Origin: JAFKKS01 sp050187875
Lineage (GTDB): Bacteria > Pseudomonadota > Alphaproteobacteria > Rhizobiales > Xanthobacteraceae
Length of the DNA stretch: 64,000 nucleotides
Direction: 5' to 3'
NCBI GenBank assembly: GCA_050187875.1
Contig: JBFWXB010000007.1
Span: 62,001 to 126,000 of the forward strand
The position numbers were made by a program, and so were the translations under genes. Positions 41,443 through 50,859 of the stretch are shown here, one piece after another. Under the pieces are notes generated by a model that saw nothing but the letters and a program-made list of their open reading frames with translations, was not told where the DNA came from and made no database searches. Numbering within the stretch: position 1 is the first letter of the stretch; every line of letters begins with the position of its first letter.

Positions 41443-43659
41443 ATGGATTTGGTGCTTCCGACGAGGGGCGGGACGCCTCCGGGCAATGAGGGCCTGCATG
41501 CCGACAGTCAGGCGGGCGGGCCGTTGCCGCACAGCATTTTCCAGCCCGGGCGCAACGTCTGGGGTATCGCACAAGCCTCCCGCGCCGCCGTCCTGATCGA
41601 CGGGGCGGCCTTTTTCGCGGCCGTGCGCGAAGCGCTTCTCAAGGCGCAGCGCTCGATCTTCATCGTCGGCTGGGACATCGATAGCCGCACCCGGCTCGTC
41701 GGCGAAGACTGCGCGCCCGACGACGGCAAGCCGATCCAATTCGCCAATTTCCTCTCGGCGCTGGTGCGCGAACGCCCCGACCTCACCGTGCATCTCCTCC
41801 TGTGGGACTACTCCGTGCTTTACGCGCTGGAGCGGGAGATCTTTCCGACGCTGTCGCTCCACTGGAGCACGCCGCGGCAGGTGCAAGTCTGCCTCGACGA
41901 CGCGATCCCGCTCGGCTCCTCGCATCATCAGAAGATCATCATCGTCGACGACGCGATCGCGTTCTCCGGCGGGCTCGACCTCACCATCCGCCGCTGGGAC
42001 ACATCCGACCATCGTCTCGACAATCCGGACCGCGTCGACCCAAGCGGCAAGCCTTATCGCCCCTTCCACGACGTGCAGGCCATGGTCGACGGCGACGCCG
42101 CGCGCGCGCTCGCGGCACTGGTGCGTGCGCGTTGGACGCGCGCCTGCGGCGACATGCCCGCGCCGCTCGAGCCCGCCGGTAAGGCGTCGGACGATCCCTG
42201 GCCGGGCAGCGTCGTCCCCGATTTCACGGACGTCGCGGTCGGCATCGCGCGCACGCTGCCGCGCCACGAAGAGCAGACGGAGGTGCGCGAGGTCGAGACC
42301 CTGTTTCGCGAGAGCATCGCGACGGCCGAGCGCTCGCTCTATGTCGAGAACCAGTTCGTCACCAGCGCCCGCATGGCCCAGGCGCTGGCGCAAGCCTTGC
42401 GCAAACAATCGCGGCTCGAGGTCGTGATCGTCGCGCCGCAGCATTATCACTCCTGGATCGAGGCGCACACGATGCGCAACGGCCGCATCCGCTTCAAGAA
42501 TCTCATCGAAGATGCCGGCGTCGCCGATCGCGTGCGCCTCGTCTATCCGCACATCGAAGAAGGCGGCCGCGTCACCGACACCATGGTCCACTCCAAGATC
42601 ATGATCGTCGACGACTGGCTGCTGCGCGTCGGCTCCGCCAATCTCAACAACCGGTCGATGGCGGTGGACACGGAATGCGACCTCGTCTTCGCGGCGCGCG
42701 ATGAAACGCAGCGCGCCGCCATCCGCAATATCCGCAACAAGCTGCTCGGCGAGCATTGTGGCCTCAGCGCCGAAGACATCGCCCGCGCGATCGCGAGCGG
42801 CCGCTCCCTGATCGAGATCGCCGACACGGCGTCCGCGCGCGGGCATTCGCTGCGGCCGATCGAGGACGGCACCCCCGACCCGGATGAGATTTCTGCGACC
42901 ATCGAGGAGGTCGCCGACCCGCTGCGCCCCTTCCCGCTGGAGATCGACGCGCAGGCCGCGCTCGGCGCTCGCTTCTCGCAAATCCAGGTCTCGACCATGA
43001 TCAAGATCGCGCTCGCCGCGATCCTCGTGATCGCGCTGCCGCTGACCTGGAAATACACGCCGCTGTCGCTTCTTGCCGACCCGCGCATGGTGAGCGAAAG
43101 CCTGGCGAGCGTCGCGACCGGCGCCTGGGGGCCGCCGGTGATCCTCGCCTGTTTCGTGATCGGCGGCCTCATCGCGTTTCCCGTCACCGTCCTCATTGCA
43201 GTGACGGCAGCGACCTTCGGGCCGTTCCTCGGTTTCGCTTATGCGGCGATCGGCTGCCTCGCGAGCGCCTTGGTGACGTTCCTCATCGGCGCGGCGCTGG
43301 GCAAGGACCTCGTGCGCGGCCTGCTCGGGCCGCGCCTCGACCGCATCCGCCGCCGCATCGTCAATCAGGGGATCATCGCCGTCGCGCTGATCCGCGTCGT
43401 GCCGGTCGCGCCCTTTACGCTTGTCAATCTCGTCGCCGGCGCGAGCCAGATTCGCCTGCAGGACTTCATGGCCGGAACGGCGCTCGGCATGGCGCCCGGC
43501 CTTGTCATCATGTCGGCCTTGGGCCACCAGATCTTCCAGATCGCCACCAAGCCAACGCTGGCGAATGTCGTGCTTCTCGTCGTCGCCGTCCTCAGCTGGC
43601 TTGCCGTTTCCTTCGGCGTTCAGATCATGGTCGCAAAGATGCGCAAGGCCGATCGTTGA
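41443..43659 (+). CDS. Phospholipase D-like protein fused to a VTT/DedA-type membrane domain
   Basis: A 738-residue protein. Residues about 1-540 carry two HKD motifs (HHQKIIIVDD with H162/K164; VHSKIMIVDDWLL with H383/K385), the pair needed for a cardiolipin synthase-like or phospholipase D reaction. About residues 545-720 form a VTT (SNARE-associated/DedA) membrane domain with GPFLGFAYAAIGCLASAL and the RVVPVAPFTLVNLVAGAS motif. It probably makes or cleaves membrane phospholipid at the inner face. The start at ATG 41443 is uncertain, with no clear ribosome site. Overlaps the EEP gene. Confidence 0.92.
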   Translation: MDLVLPTRGGTPPGNEGLHADSQAGGPLPHSIFQPGRNVWGIAQASRAAVLIDGAAFFAAVREALLKAQRSIFIVGWDIDSRTRLVGEDCAPDDGKPIQFANFLSALVRERPDLTVHLLLWDYSVLYALEREIFPTLSLHWSTPRQVQVCLDDAIPLGSSHHQKIIIVDDAIAFSGGLDLTIRRWDTSDHRLDNPDRVDPSGKPYRPFHDVQAMVDGDAARALAALVRARWTRACGDMPAPLEPAGKASDDPWPGSVVPDFTDVAVGIARTLPRHEEQTEVREVETLFRESIATAERSLYVENQFVTSARMAQALAQALRKQSRLEVVIVAPQHYHSWIEAHTMRNGRIRFKNLIEDAGVADRVRLVYPHIEEGGRVTDTMVHSKIMIVDDWLLRVGSANLNNRSMAVDTECDLVFAARDETQRAAIRNIRNKLLGEHCGLSAEDIARAIASGRSLIEIADTASARGHSLRPIEDGTPDPDEISATIEEVADPLRPFPLEIDAQAALGARFSQIQVSTMIKIALAAILVIALPLTWKYTPLSLLADPRMVSESLASVATGAWGPPVILACFVIGGLIAFPVTVLIAVTAATFGPFLGFAYAAIGCLASALVTFLIGAALGKDLVRGLLGPRLDRIRRRIVNQGIIAVALIRVVPVAPFTLVNLVAGASQIRLQDFMAGTALGMAPGLVIMSALGHQIFQIATKPTLANVVLLVVAVLSWLAVSFGVQIMVAKMRKADR

Positions 43660-44354
43660 ATCCTCCGCAGCCAAGTGTCCGCATTCTCACATGGAATATC
43701 CGCGGCGGCGTCGGCGCCGACGGGCGCTTCGATCTCGACCGCGTCTTGCGCATCGCCAAGCGCGGCGAGCCCGACGTTATCGCGCTGCAGGAAGTCGACT
43801 CGCGCCGCTCCGGCAAGCAGCACGGTCACCCGTTCATGATCCTGCGTGACGCGCTCGGGCCGCACGGCATCGAGGCGAAATCGATCATCGGCACCGACGG
43901 CGACTACGGGCAGATCCTCATCAGTCGCTGGCCGCTGGAGAACATCAAGATTCACGACATCTCGGTGCCCAGCCGTGAGCCGCGCCGCGCGATCGAAGCG
44001 GATGTGATGTCGCCGCACGGCGTGCTGCATATCATCGCACTGCATCTCGGCCTCACCTTCGGCGAACGGCGGCGGCAGACGGAGGCGTTGGTGAAAATGG
44101 CGACGTCCTCGCCGCGCACGACGGTGATGGCCGGCGATTTCAACGACTGGATTTGGCGCGGCTCGGTGCAGAACGCGATTCACCGCGTCCTGCCGGCGCG
44201 GACATGGCACCGCACCTTCCCCTCATGGTGCCCGCTCATCCGGCTCGACCGCATCTATTGCCGCCCGCGTTCTGCGCTGCTGCGCAGCTGGACAGACCGC
44301 GAGGCGCGCAGCGCGTCGGATCATCTGCCGGTGTTCGCGGATGTGGCGGTGTGA
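43656..44354 (+). CDS. Endonuclease/exonuclease/phosphatase (EEP) family protein
   Basis: A 232-residue protein with RILTWNIRGGVG, DVIALQEVDSR, MAGDFNDW and the ending SDHLPVFADV, all EEP landmarks; it likely acts on phospholipid, inositol phosphate or nucleic acid. The start is a TTG whose last two bases are the first two bases of the previous gene's stop TGA; AAGG lies upstream. The order mirrors E. coli clsB-ybhP, in which a PLD gene precedes an EEP gene, so a lipid role is favoured. Confidence 0.87.
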   Translation: MNPPQPSVRILTWNIRGGVGADGRFDLDRVLRIAKRGEPDVIALQEVDSRRSGKQHGHPFMILRDALGPHGIEAKSIIGTDGDYGQILISRWPLENIKIHDISVPSREPRRAIEADVMSPHGVLHIIALHLGLTFGERRRQTEALVKMATSSPRTTVMAGDFNDWIWRGSVQNAIHRVLPARTWHRTFPSWCPLIRLDRIYCRPRSALLRSWTDREARSASDHLPVFADVAV

Positions 44355-44360
44355 TGGGTT

Positions 44361-44463
44361 GTCATTCCGGATTGGCGCGAAGCGGCAAGCCCGGAATCCA
44401 TACACCGCAGCGCCGGGGTTATGGATTCCGGGTTCGCGAGCTTCGCTCGCGCCCCGCAATGAC
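44361..44463. repeat. Palindromic intergenic repeat, family C
   Basis: GTCATTCCGGATTGGCGCGA and CTCGCGCCCCGCAATGAC at the ends, and CCCGGAATCCAT/ATGGATTCCGGG inside. It lies between the EEP gene and the convergent fadB-like gene, next to a partial family B element. Confidence 0.85.
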
Positions 44464-44472
44464 AGAGACCGG

Positions 44473-44517
44473 CCGATCCTTCGAGGCCGCACTGCGTGCG
44501 GGCGCCTCAGGATGACG
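44473..44517. repeat. Partial palindromic repeat, family B
   Basis: GATCCTTCGAGGCCGC and GGCGCCTCAGGATGAC match the right half of the full-length copy at 16097-16204. It directly abuts the family C element. Confidence 0.65.
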
Positions 44518-44527
44518 GGTTGAGACG

Positions 44528-46756
44528 TTACGCCGCCGCCTTCGGCTTGCTCGGCGCGAAACGCCCGTAGAACGTCTCGTTCTTCGCCGCCATGTCGAGG
44601 AGGAGCTTCGGCGGCTTGAAGCGCGGCCCGTGCTTCTTCGCGAGCGTCTTGCACAGCGCGACGAAGGCGGGCGTGCCCATCATGTCGATGTAGGAGAGCG
44701 TGCCGCCGGTGAAGGGCGCGAAGCCGAAGCCGAGGATCGAGCCGACATCCGCCTCGCGCACGTCGGTGATGACGCCGTCCGCGACCGTGCGCGCGGCCTC
44801 GACCGCCTGCACGACGAGCAGCCGATGCTTGAGTTCTTCGATCAGCGCGACATCGCCGGCATCGATCTCGTCAATCGTCATTGGCTTCTCCTGCAGGTCC
44901 TTAAGGCCGGGCCAGAGCTGCTTCGGCGCGCCTTCCGGATAATCGTAGAAGCCCTTGCGGTTCTTGCGCCCGAGCCGCCCCTGCTTCTCGACCATCTCGA
45001 CGAGCAGCGCCTTGTGCCTCTGGTCGATCGCCTGCGGCCCCATATCGGCTTCGGTCGCCTTCAGGATCTTGAGCCCGAGATCGAGCGCGACCTCGTCGTT
45101 GAGCGAGAGCGGGCCGACCGGCATGCCCGCCATCTTGCCGGCGTTCTCGATCATCGCCGGCGGAATGCCCTCGATTAGCATCTGATGGCCTTCGGCGATG
45201 TAGTTCAGCACGCAGCGGTTGGCATAGAAGCCGCGCGAATCGTTGACGACGATCGGCGTCTTGCGGATCGCGCGCACGAAATCGAGCGCCGTCGCGAGCG
45301 CGACGTCGCCGGTCTTCTTGCCGAGGATAACTTCGACCAAGAGCATCTTCTCGACCGGCGAGAAGAAATGGATGCCGATGAAATTCTTCGCGTTCTTGTA
45401 GTCCTTGGCGAGCGAAGTGATCGGCAAGGTCGAGGTGTTCGAGGCGAAGACGATATCGCCGGGAATGACTTTCGCAGCCTTGGCAAAGGCTTCCGCCTTC
45501 ACATTGCGATCCTCGAACACTGCCTCGATCACGAGATCGCAGCCGGCAAGCGCACTATAATCATCCGTCGCCGTGATATGCGCGAGCAGCGCGTCGCGGT
45601 CCGCGATCTTGGCGCGCCCCTTGTTGATCTGCGCCGTCATCAGCGCATGCGAGTGCGCCTTTCCCTTGTCGGCGGACGCCTGGTCGCGGTCGATCAATAT
45701 GACGTCAATGCCGGCGAGCGCCGAGACATAGGCGATGCCGGCACCCATGAAACCGGCGCCGATGATGCCGACCTTGCCGATCTTCTTCGCCGGCACGTCC
45801 TTCGGCCTCCGTGCACCCTTGTTGAGGTCCTGCATCGACACGAACAGGCTGCGGATCATCGCTTTCGCCTGCGGCGAGCGCACGATCTTCGCGAACCACC
45901 GCGCCTCGATGCGCAACGCCATGTCGAACGGTACTTGCAGGCCCTCGAACACCACCTGCAGGATCGCGCGCGCGGCCGGGTAGTTGTCGTAGGTCTCGCG
46001 GCGATAGATCGCGTTGGCCGGCGGCCACGTCATCATCCCGGTCTTGGAGTAGACGAGCCCTCCCGGCAGCTTGAATCCGGGGGCATCCCAGGGCGCCTGC
46101 GCCTTGCCGCCCGCCTTGATCCAGTCCTTCGCCGCCGCGACGAGTTGCTCGGGCGGCACGACCGCATCGATGAGCTTCATCGCCTTGGCGCGGTCGGGCG
46201 AAAGTTGATCGCCCTTAAGCAAGAACTGCAGCGCGTCCGCGGTCGACAGCATGCGCGCAATGCGTGTCGTACCACCGGCGCCCGGGAAAAGCCCGACCTT
46301 GATCTCCGGCAAGCCTAGCTTGGCCTTCGGATTCTGCGCGGCGACACGATAGTGGCACGCGAGCGCCAGCTCGAACGCGCCGCCCATTGCCGTGCCGTTG
46401 AGCGCCGCGACCCACGGCTTGCCGCAGGTCTCGATGCGGCGATAGAGCTGCGACAGCCGCCCTGCCGTTTCGAGAAACGCGACGCGTCCCGCCTCGTCCG
46501 CGCCGTGCTCCATCTTCGCCGCCATAGCGCTGAACTGCTCGAGCATCGTGAGGTCGGCGCCGCCGGAGAACGTGTCCTTGCCCGACGTGATCACCGCGCC
46601 CTTGATCGCGGCATCGCTCGCGACCTGCTCGACGATCTTGCCGAGCGCCTCCATCACCGACTGGTCGATGACGTTCATCGACTTGCCGGGCATGTCCCAA
46701 GTGATAAGCGCGATGCCGTCGGCGTCGGTTTCGACTTTGAAGTTTGTCCCGCTCAT
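44528..46756 (-). CDS. Bifunctional enoyl-CoA hydratase/3-hydroxyacyl-CoA dehydrogenase
   Basis: A 742-residue trifunctional-type alpha subunit (FadJ/FadB-like). The N-terminal hydratase part has AALNGTAMGGAFELALACHY and PEIKVGLFPGAGGTTR; the dehydrogenase part has IGAGFMGAGIAYVSALAG, FASNTSTLPITSLAKDYK and the catalytic-histidine block GIHFFSPVEKMLLVEV. It acts in the second and third steps of fatty acid beta-oxidation. It is 3 bases after the thiolase stop-to-start gap and in the same operon as the thiolase. Confidence 0.96.
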   Translation of the reverse strand: MSGTNFKVETDADGIALITWDMPGKSMNVIDQSVMEALGKIVEQVASDAAIKGAVITSGKDTFSGGADLTMLEQFSAMAAKMEHGADEAGRVAFLETAGRLSQLYRRIETCGKPWVAALNGTAMGGAFELALACHYRVAAQNPKAKLGLPEIKVGLFPGAGGTTRIARMLSTADALQFLLKGDQLSPDRAKAMKLIDAVVPPEQLVAAAKDWIKAGGKAQAPWDAPGFKLPGGLVYSKTGMMTWPPANAIYRRETYDNYPAARAILQVVFEGLQVPFDMALRIEARWFAKIVRSPQAKAMIRSLFVSMQDLNKGARRPKDVPAKKIGKVGIIGAGFMGAGIAYVSALAGIDVILIDRDQASADKGKAHSHALMTAQINKGRAKIADRDALLAHITATDDYSALAGCDLVIEAVFEDRNVKAEAFAKAAKVIPGDIVFASNTSTLPITSLAKDYKNAKNFIGIHFFSPVEKMLLVEVILGKKTGDVALATALDFVRAIRKTPIVVNDSRGFYANRCVLNYIAEGHQMLIEGIPPAMIENAGKMAGMPVGPLSLNDEVALDLGLKILKATEADMGPQAIDQRHKALLVEMVEKQGRLGRKNRKGFYDYPEGAPKQLWPGLKDLQEKPMTIDEIDAGDVALIEELKHRLLVVQAVEAARTVADGVITDVREADVGSILGFGFAPFTGGTLSYIDMMGTPAFVALCKTLAKKHGPRFKPPKLLLDMAAKNETFYGRFAPSKPKAAA

Positions 46757-46759
46757 CGC

Positions 46760-47968
46760 TTACACCCGCTCGATGATCGTCGCGGTGCCCATACCGGCGC
46801 CGATGCACAACGTCACCAGCGCAGTGTTGAGATCACGCCGCTCCAGTTCGTCGAGCACCGTGCCGAGAATCATCGCGCCGGTCGCGCCGAGCGGATGGCC
46901 CATGGCGATAGCGCCGCCGTTGACGTTGATCTTGGCGTGGTCAATGTCGAAGGCCTGCATGTAGCGCAGCACGACCGACGCGAACGCTTCGTTCAACTCG
47001 AAGAGATCGATGTCGTCGCGCGTCATGCCGGCGCGCTTAAGCACCTTCTCCGTCACCGCCATCGGGCCCGTGAGCATGATGCCCGGCTCCGAGCCGATAT
47101 TCGCGAAGGCGCGCACCTTCGCACGCGGCTTCATGCCAGCGCGCTTGCCGGCCTTCTTGTTGCCGATGAGAACGGCCGCGGCGCCGTCGACAATGCCCGA
47201 CGAGTTGCCGGCGTGATGTACGTGATTGACCCTGTCGACGTCGGGATAGCGCTGCGTTGCAACCGCATCGAAGCCCGCAAGCTCGCCCATCTGCGCGAAG
47301 GACGGATTGAGCGCCGCGAGCGACTGCATCGTCGTTGACGGGCGCATATGCTCGTCCTTGGCGAGGATCGTGATCTCGTTCACGTCCTTCACAGGTATAA
47401 CGGAATTCTTGAATCGGCCTTCGTCCCAGGCTTGCGCGGCGCGCTTCTGGCTTTCGACCGCGTAAGCGTCGACGTCGTCGCGCGAGAAGCCGTAGCGCGT
47501 CGCGATCAAGTCGGCGGAGATGCCCTGCGGCATGAAGTAGGACGGCACCGCGATCTGCGGGTCCATCGGCCAGGCGCCGCCCGACGCGCCGATACCGACG
47601 CGGCTCATCGATTCGACGCCACCGCCGACGGTCATATCGTGCTGTCCGGCCATCACCTCCGCTGCCGCGAAGTTTACGGCGTCGAGCCCCGAAGCGCAGA
47701 AGCGCTGGATCTGCACGCCCGGCACCGTGTCGCCGTAGCCGGCGTTGAGCGCGGCGACGCGGGCGATATCGCTGCCCGCCTCGCCCACCGGATCGACACA
47801 GCCGAGCACGACGTCGTCGACCTGCGAAACGTCGAGATTGCTGCGCTCGCGTAGCGCTTTCAGCGCAGTCGTCGCGAGGCCGAGCGTCGAGACCTCATGC
47901 AGCGCGCCGTCTGGCTTGCCGCGTCCGCGCGGCGTGCGTACATGATCGTAGATGAAGGCGTCGGCCAT
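46760..47968 (-). CDS. Acetyl-CoA C-acyltransferase (thiolase)
   Basis: A 402-residue thiolase. The acylated cysteine is C91 in IQRFCASGLDAV; the NVNGGAIAMGHPLGATGA and C-terminal CIGAGMG blocks hold the active-site His and Cys. It cleaves 3-oxoacyl-CoA in beta-oxidation. Just upstream of the fadB-like gene in the operon. Confidence 0.96.
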   Translation of the reverse strand: MADAFIYDHVRTPRGRGKPDGALHEVSTLGLATTALKALRERSNLDVSQVDDVVLGCVDPVGEAGSDIARVAALNAGYGDTVPGVQIQRFCASGLDAVNFAAAEVMAGQHDMTVGGGVESMSRVGIGASGGAWPMDPQIAVPSYFMPQGISADLIATRYGFSRDDVDAYAVESQKRAAQAWDEGRFKNSVIPVKDVNEITILAKDEHMRPSTTMQSLAALNPSFAQMGELAGFDAVATQRYPDVDRVNHVHHAGNSSGIVDGAAAVLIGNKKAGKRAGMKPRAKVRAFANIGSEPGIMLTGPMAVTEKVLKRAGMTRDDIDLFELNEAFASVVLRYMQAFDIDHAKINVNGGAIAMGHPLGATGAMILGTVLDELERRDLNTALVTLCIGAGMGTATIIERV

Positions 47969-47984
47969 GGCCGCGATCCTTTCC

Positions 47985-48344
47985 TTATGCCTGCACGAAA
48001 AACTTGAATCCGCCGAAGATCATCCGCTTGCCGTCGAACGGCAGCTTCGCCGGATCATGATCCGCCATACGCGGATCGGCCATGACCTTCTTCAGCACGT
48101 CGTCGCGATGCTCTCGCGACTTGTAAGTGATCCACGCGAAGACGATCGTCTCGTCATCCTTCAAGTCGACGCTCTGCGGAAACGATGTGACCTTGCCCGG
48201 CTTCACATCGTCAGCAAGCGCTTCGACATAGGAGAGCGCGCCATGCTCCATCCAGACGTCGCGCGCCATCTCCGCCAGCTTACGATAGGCGTCGACGTTC
48301 TTTTTCGGGACCGGCACGACGAAGCCGTCAACATAGTCGCCCAT
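47985..48344 (-). CDS. DUF1428 family protein
   Basis: A 119-residue protein with MGDYVDGFVVPVPKKNVDAY and the ending KRMIFGGFKFFV typical of the DUF1428 alpha/beta-barrel family; function unknown. The ATG at 48344 fits the family start; the longer open frame is not supported. It lies 16 bases from the thiolase gene in the same beta-oxidation operon. Confidence 0.85.
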   Translation of the reverse strand: MGDYVDGFVVPVPKKNVDAYRKLAEMARDVWMEHGALSYVEALADDVKPGKVTSFPQSVDLKDDETIVFAWITYKSREHRDDVLKKVMADPRMADHDPAKLPFDGKRMIFGGFKFFVQA

Positions 48345-48372
48345 CACTCTCCTCCGGTCGCAATCGCGGCGA

Positions 48373-49530
48373 TCACAGAGACCGCGCAATCACCAGTTTC
48401 ATGATCTCGTTGGTGCCGGCGTAGATGCGCTGCACGCGCGCATCGCGATACATCCGCGAGATCGGATACTCGTCCATATAGCCATAGCCGCCGAACAATT
48501 GCAGGCAGCGATCGACGATTTTGTTCTGCAGATCGGTCAGCCAATATTTCGCCATCGAGGCGGTTACGGTGTCGAGGCCCGCGCCGATATGGCGCTCGAC
48601 GCAGTGGTCGTGGAAGACGCGGCCGATCCTCGCCTCGCTTTTGCATTCGGCGAGCGTGAACTGCGTATTCTGAAAGTCGAGGATCGCCTTGCCGAAGGCC
48701 TTGCGCTCCTTGACGTAATCGATGGTCAGCGCGAGCGCGCGCTCTATCATCCCGATGGCCGCCGTTGCCACGATCAGCCGCTCCTGCGGCAGATCGCTCA
48801 TCAGTTGCACGAAGCCCTGCCCCTCCTGCGTGCCGAGCAGTGCCTCGGCCGGCAGCTTCACATCCTCGAAGAAAAGCTCGGACGTGTCGGCCCAGTCCAT
48901 GCCGAGCTTCTTGAGCTTGCGGCCGCGGCGGAAGCCTGGGGCATCCGCCGTCTCGACCATCATCAGCGAGATACCCTTGGCGCCTGCCGCCGGATCGGTC
49001 TTGGCGACGACGATGATCAGGTCGGCATGCTGGCCATTGGTGATGAACGTCTTCGAACCGTTGAGCACGTAGCCGTTGCCGGACTTCTTCGCGCTCGTCT
49101 TGACGCCCTGCAGGTCGGAGCCGGCGCCCGGCTCGCTCATGGCGATGGCACCGACCATCTCGCCGGTCGCGAGCTTCGGCAGCCAGCGCTTCTTCTGCTC
49201 CTCGGTGCCATAGCGCAGGATGTAGGGCGCGACGATGCCGGAATGCAGCGGCGCTCCGATCGAGTCCAATCCGGCGCGTGCGAAAGCGAGATTGATCACG
49301 GTCTCATGTGCGAAGCTGCCGCCGGCGCCGCCGTAGTCCTCCGGCATGCCCGCGCAGAGAAGCCCCGCTCCGCCAAGCTTCGTCCAGGCCGCGCGGTCCA
49401 TGATGCCGGCTTCGTCCCAGCGCTCAACCTGCGGCGTCAGTTCGGAGGCGAGAAAGCGCTCGGCTTGCTCCTCGAGCATCACGAGGTCTTCGCTCATCCA
49501 GGCCGGCCGCGGAACGTCGAGCGCGCTCAT
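48373..49530 (-). CDS. Acyl-CoA dehydrogenase
   Basis: A 385-residue flavoenzyme that introduces the alpha,beta-double bond in acyl-CoA. AMSEPGAGSDLQGVKTSAKK and SKTFITNGQHADLIIVVAKT are FAD-domain motifs; QLFGGYGYMDEYPISRMYRD and IYAGTNEIMKLVIARSL mark the C-terminal half. ATG 49530 follows GGATC about 10 bases upstream; the longer open frame overlaps the GFA gene and is rejected. It is probably coupled to the GFA gene. Confidence 0.93.
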   Translation of the reverse strand: MSALDVPRPAWMSEDLVMLEEQAERFLASELTPQVERWDEAGIMDRAAWTKLGGAGLLCAGMPEDYGGAGGSFAHETVINLAFARAGLDSIGAPLHSGIVAPYILRYGTEEQKKRWLPKLATGEMVGAIAMSEPGAGSDLQGVKTSAKKSGNGYVLNGSKTFITNGQHADLIIVVAKTDPAAGAKGISLMMVETADAPGFRRGRKLKKLGMDWADTSELFFEDVKLPAEALLGTQEGQGFVQLMSDLPQERLIVATAAIGMIERALALTIDYVKERKAFGKAILDFQNTQFTLAECKSEARIGRVFHDHCVERHIGAGLDTVTASMAKYWLTDLQNKIVDRCLQLFGGYGYMDEYPISRMYRDARVQRIYAGTNEIMKLVIARSL

Positions 49531-49534
49531 GCGA

Positions 49535-49990
49535 TCACGATCCGCTGAACTGGCGGCTGTGGATCGCGGCGATCCCGGCCTTGGCCATCCAGTCCTGCGT
49601 CCTTTCCGCCGGAAGTGACGAGATCCCGTCGGTCCACGGCAACTTGCCTTCGATGCCGTGCTGCATGGTCGGGTGCACGGCGGAAGGATCATCGAGACTG
49701 CAGATGGTCACGCTGATGCTGCCGGAATTCGGACGTCCATAAGTCAGCGGCGTGCCGCAGGCGCTGCAGAAACCACGCTCGGCGACGTCCGAGCTTTGGA
49801 AGAAGGTCGGCTGGCCCTTCGTCCAGCGTAGTTCCGAGGCCTTCCCGCCAGTGAAAGCCATGAAGGGTTGCCCGGACGCCTTCTGGCACATGCGGCAATG
49901 GCACACGCTCGCACGCTTGGGCGGACTGCTCCACGCGTAGCGGATCGCCCCGCACTGACAGCCGCCGATCAACTCTTGCGAGGAACTCAT
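49535..49990 (-). CDS. GFA family (CENP-V-like) zinc protein
   Basis: A 151-residue protein with zinc-ligand cysteines in IGGCQCGAIRYAW, SVCHCRMCQKASGQP and FCSACGTPL. Members include glutathione-dependent formaldehyde-activating enzyme; most are of unknown function. ATG 49990 is chosen from the family start SSSQELIGGC. It ends 4 bases before the acyl-CoA dehydrogenase start, so it is the likely first gene of the operon. Confidence 0.9.
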   Translation of the reverse strand: MSSSQELIGGCQCGAIRYAWSSPPKRASVCHCRMCQKASGQPFMAFTGGKASELRWTKGQPTFFQSSDVAERGFCSACGTPLTYGRPNSGSISVTICSLDDPSAVHPTMQHGIEGKLPWTDGISSLPAERTQDWMAKAGIAAIHSRQFSGS

Positions 49991-50129
49991 GGCAAGTCTC
50001 CGCTCAAACCGTTCGACAGCGCATTGTGCGCCGAGGATCGCGGCCAAGGTCAAGTCCAAGAGTCAAGCCCGGCCACATTGGCGCAAAGGCGGTCTTGTGG
50101 CCCGCATCGGTTCCCATTAAGGCAAGCCC

Positions 50130-50741
50130 ATGCTGGATCACCTGAAAGAGAATAACCGCAACTGGGCCAAGCGGATGGTCGCCGCCGATCCCGGGTTTTT
50201 CCGCCGCCTGGTCGGGCAGCAGGCGCCCGAATATCTGTGGATCGGCTGCTCCGACAGCCGCGTGCCGGCGAACGAAATCGTCGGGCTCGATCCCGGCGAG
50301 ATGTTCGTTCATCGCAACATCGCGAACCTCGCCCCGCCGCAGGATGCGAACTATCTCTCGGTGCTGCAATTCGCGGTCGATGTGCTGAAGGTGCGACACG
50401 TCCTCGTCGTCGGCCATTATGGCTGCGGCGGCATCGCTGCGGCCGTCGACGGCAAACGGCGCGGCCTCGTCGACCACTGGCTGCATCCGATCCGCGAGGT
50501 CTGCCACAACCATCAACATGAACTTGATACGATCGCCGATGAGCGCATGCGCCTCGACCGCCTGTGCGAGCTCAACGTCATGCGGCAGGTGAAGAACGTC
50601 GCATCCGACGTGTTCGTGCAGGACGCCTGGGCGCGCGGACAGAAACTCAGCGTGCACGGTTGGGTCTATTCGCTCAGCACCGGCCTCGTGAACGATCTCA
50701 ATGTGACGATGCGCGGGCCGGACCAGATCCCGGCGGGATAG
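50130..50741 (+). CDS. can: Beta-carbonic anhydrase
   Basis: Hydrates CO2 to bicarbonate. The 203-residue protein has the zinc/active-site pieces C40-S-D42-S-R44 in WIGCSDSRVP and H96/C99 in VGHYGCGG, and MFVHRNIANL. Length is normal for the beta class. It stands alone on the plus strand between two minus-strand acyl-CoA dehydrogenase clusters. Confidence 0.97.
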   Translation: MLDHLKENNRNWAKRMVAADPGFFRRLVGQQAPEYLWIGCSDSRVPANEIVGLDPGEMFVHRNIANLAPPQDANYLSVLQFAVDVLKVRHVLVVGHYGCGGIAAAVDGKRRGLVDHWLHPIREVCHNHQHELDTIADERMRLDRLCELNVMRQVKNVASDVFVQDAWARGQKLSVHGWVYSLSTGLVNDLNVTMRGPDQIPAG

Positions 50742-50755
50742 CGCGTAAGACGCCT

Positions 50756-50853
50756 GTCATTCCGGATTGCCGTGCAGCGGCAAGTCCGGAAATCCATACG
50801 CCGCAGCCGGGAGTATGGATTCCGGGCTCGCGCTTCGCGCGCCCCGGAATGAC
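50756..50853. repeat. Palindromic intergenic repeat, family C
   Basis: GTCATTCCGGATTGCCGTGC at the left and CGCGCGCCCCGGAATGAC at the right; AAATCCAT/ATGGATT in the centre. It lies between convergent carbonic anhydrase and acyl-CoA dehydrogenase genes. Confidence 0.85.
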
Positions 50854-50859
50854 AGTGAA

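Noticed and set aside
41347..43674. A 775-codon frame antisense to the phospholipase D-VTT gene
   Set aside because: The protein is an Arg/Asp/His-rich mixture without any recognisable domain, while the opposite strand has two HKD motifs and membrane helices.
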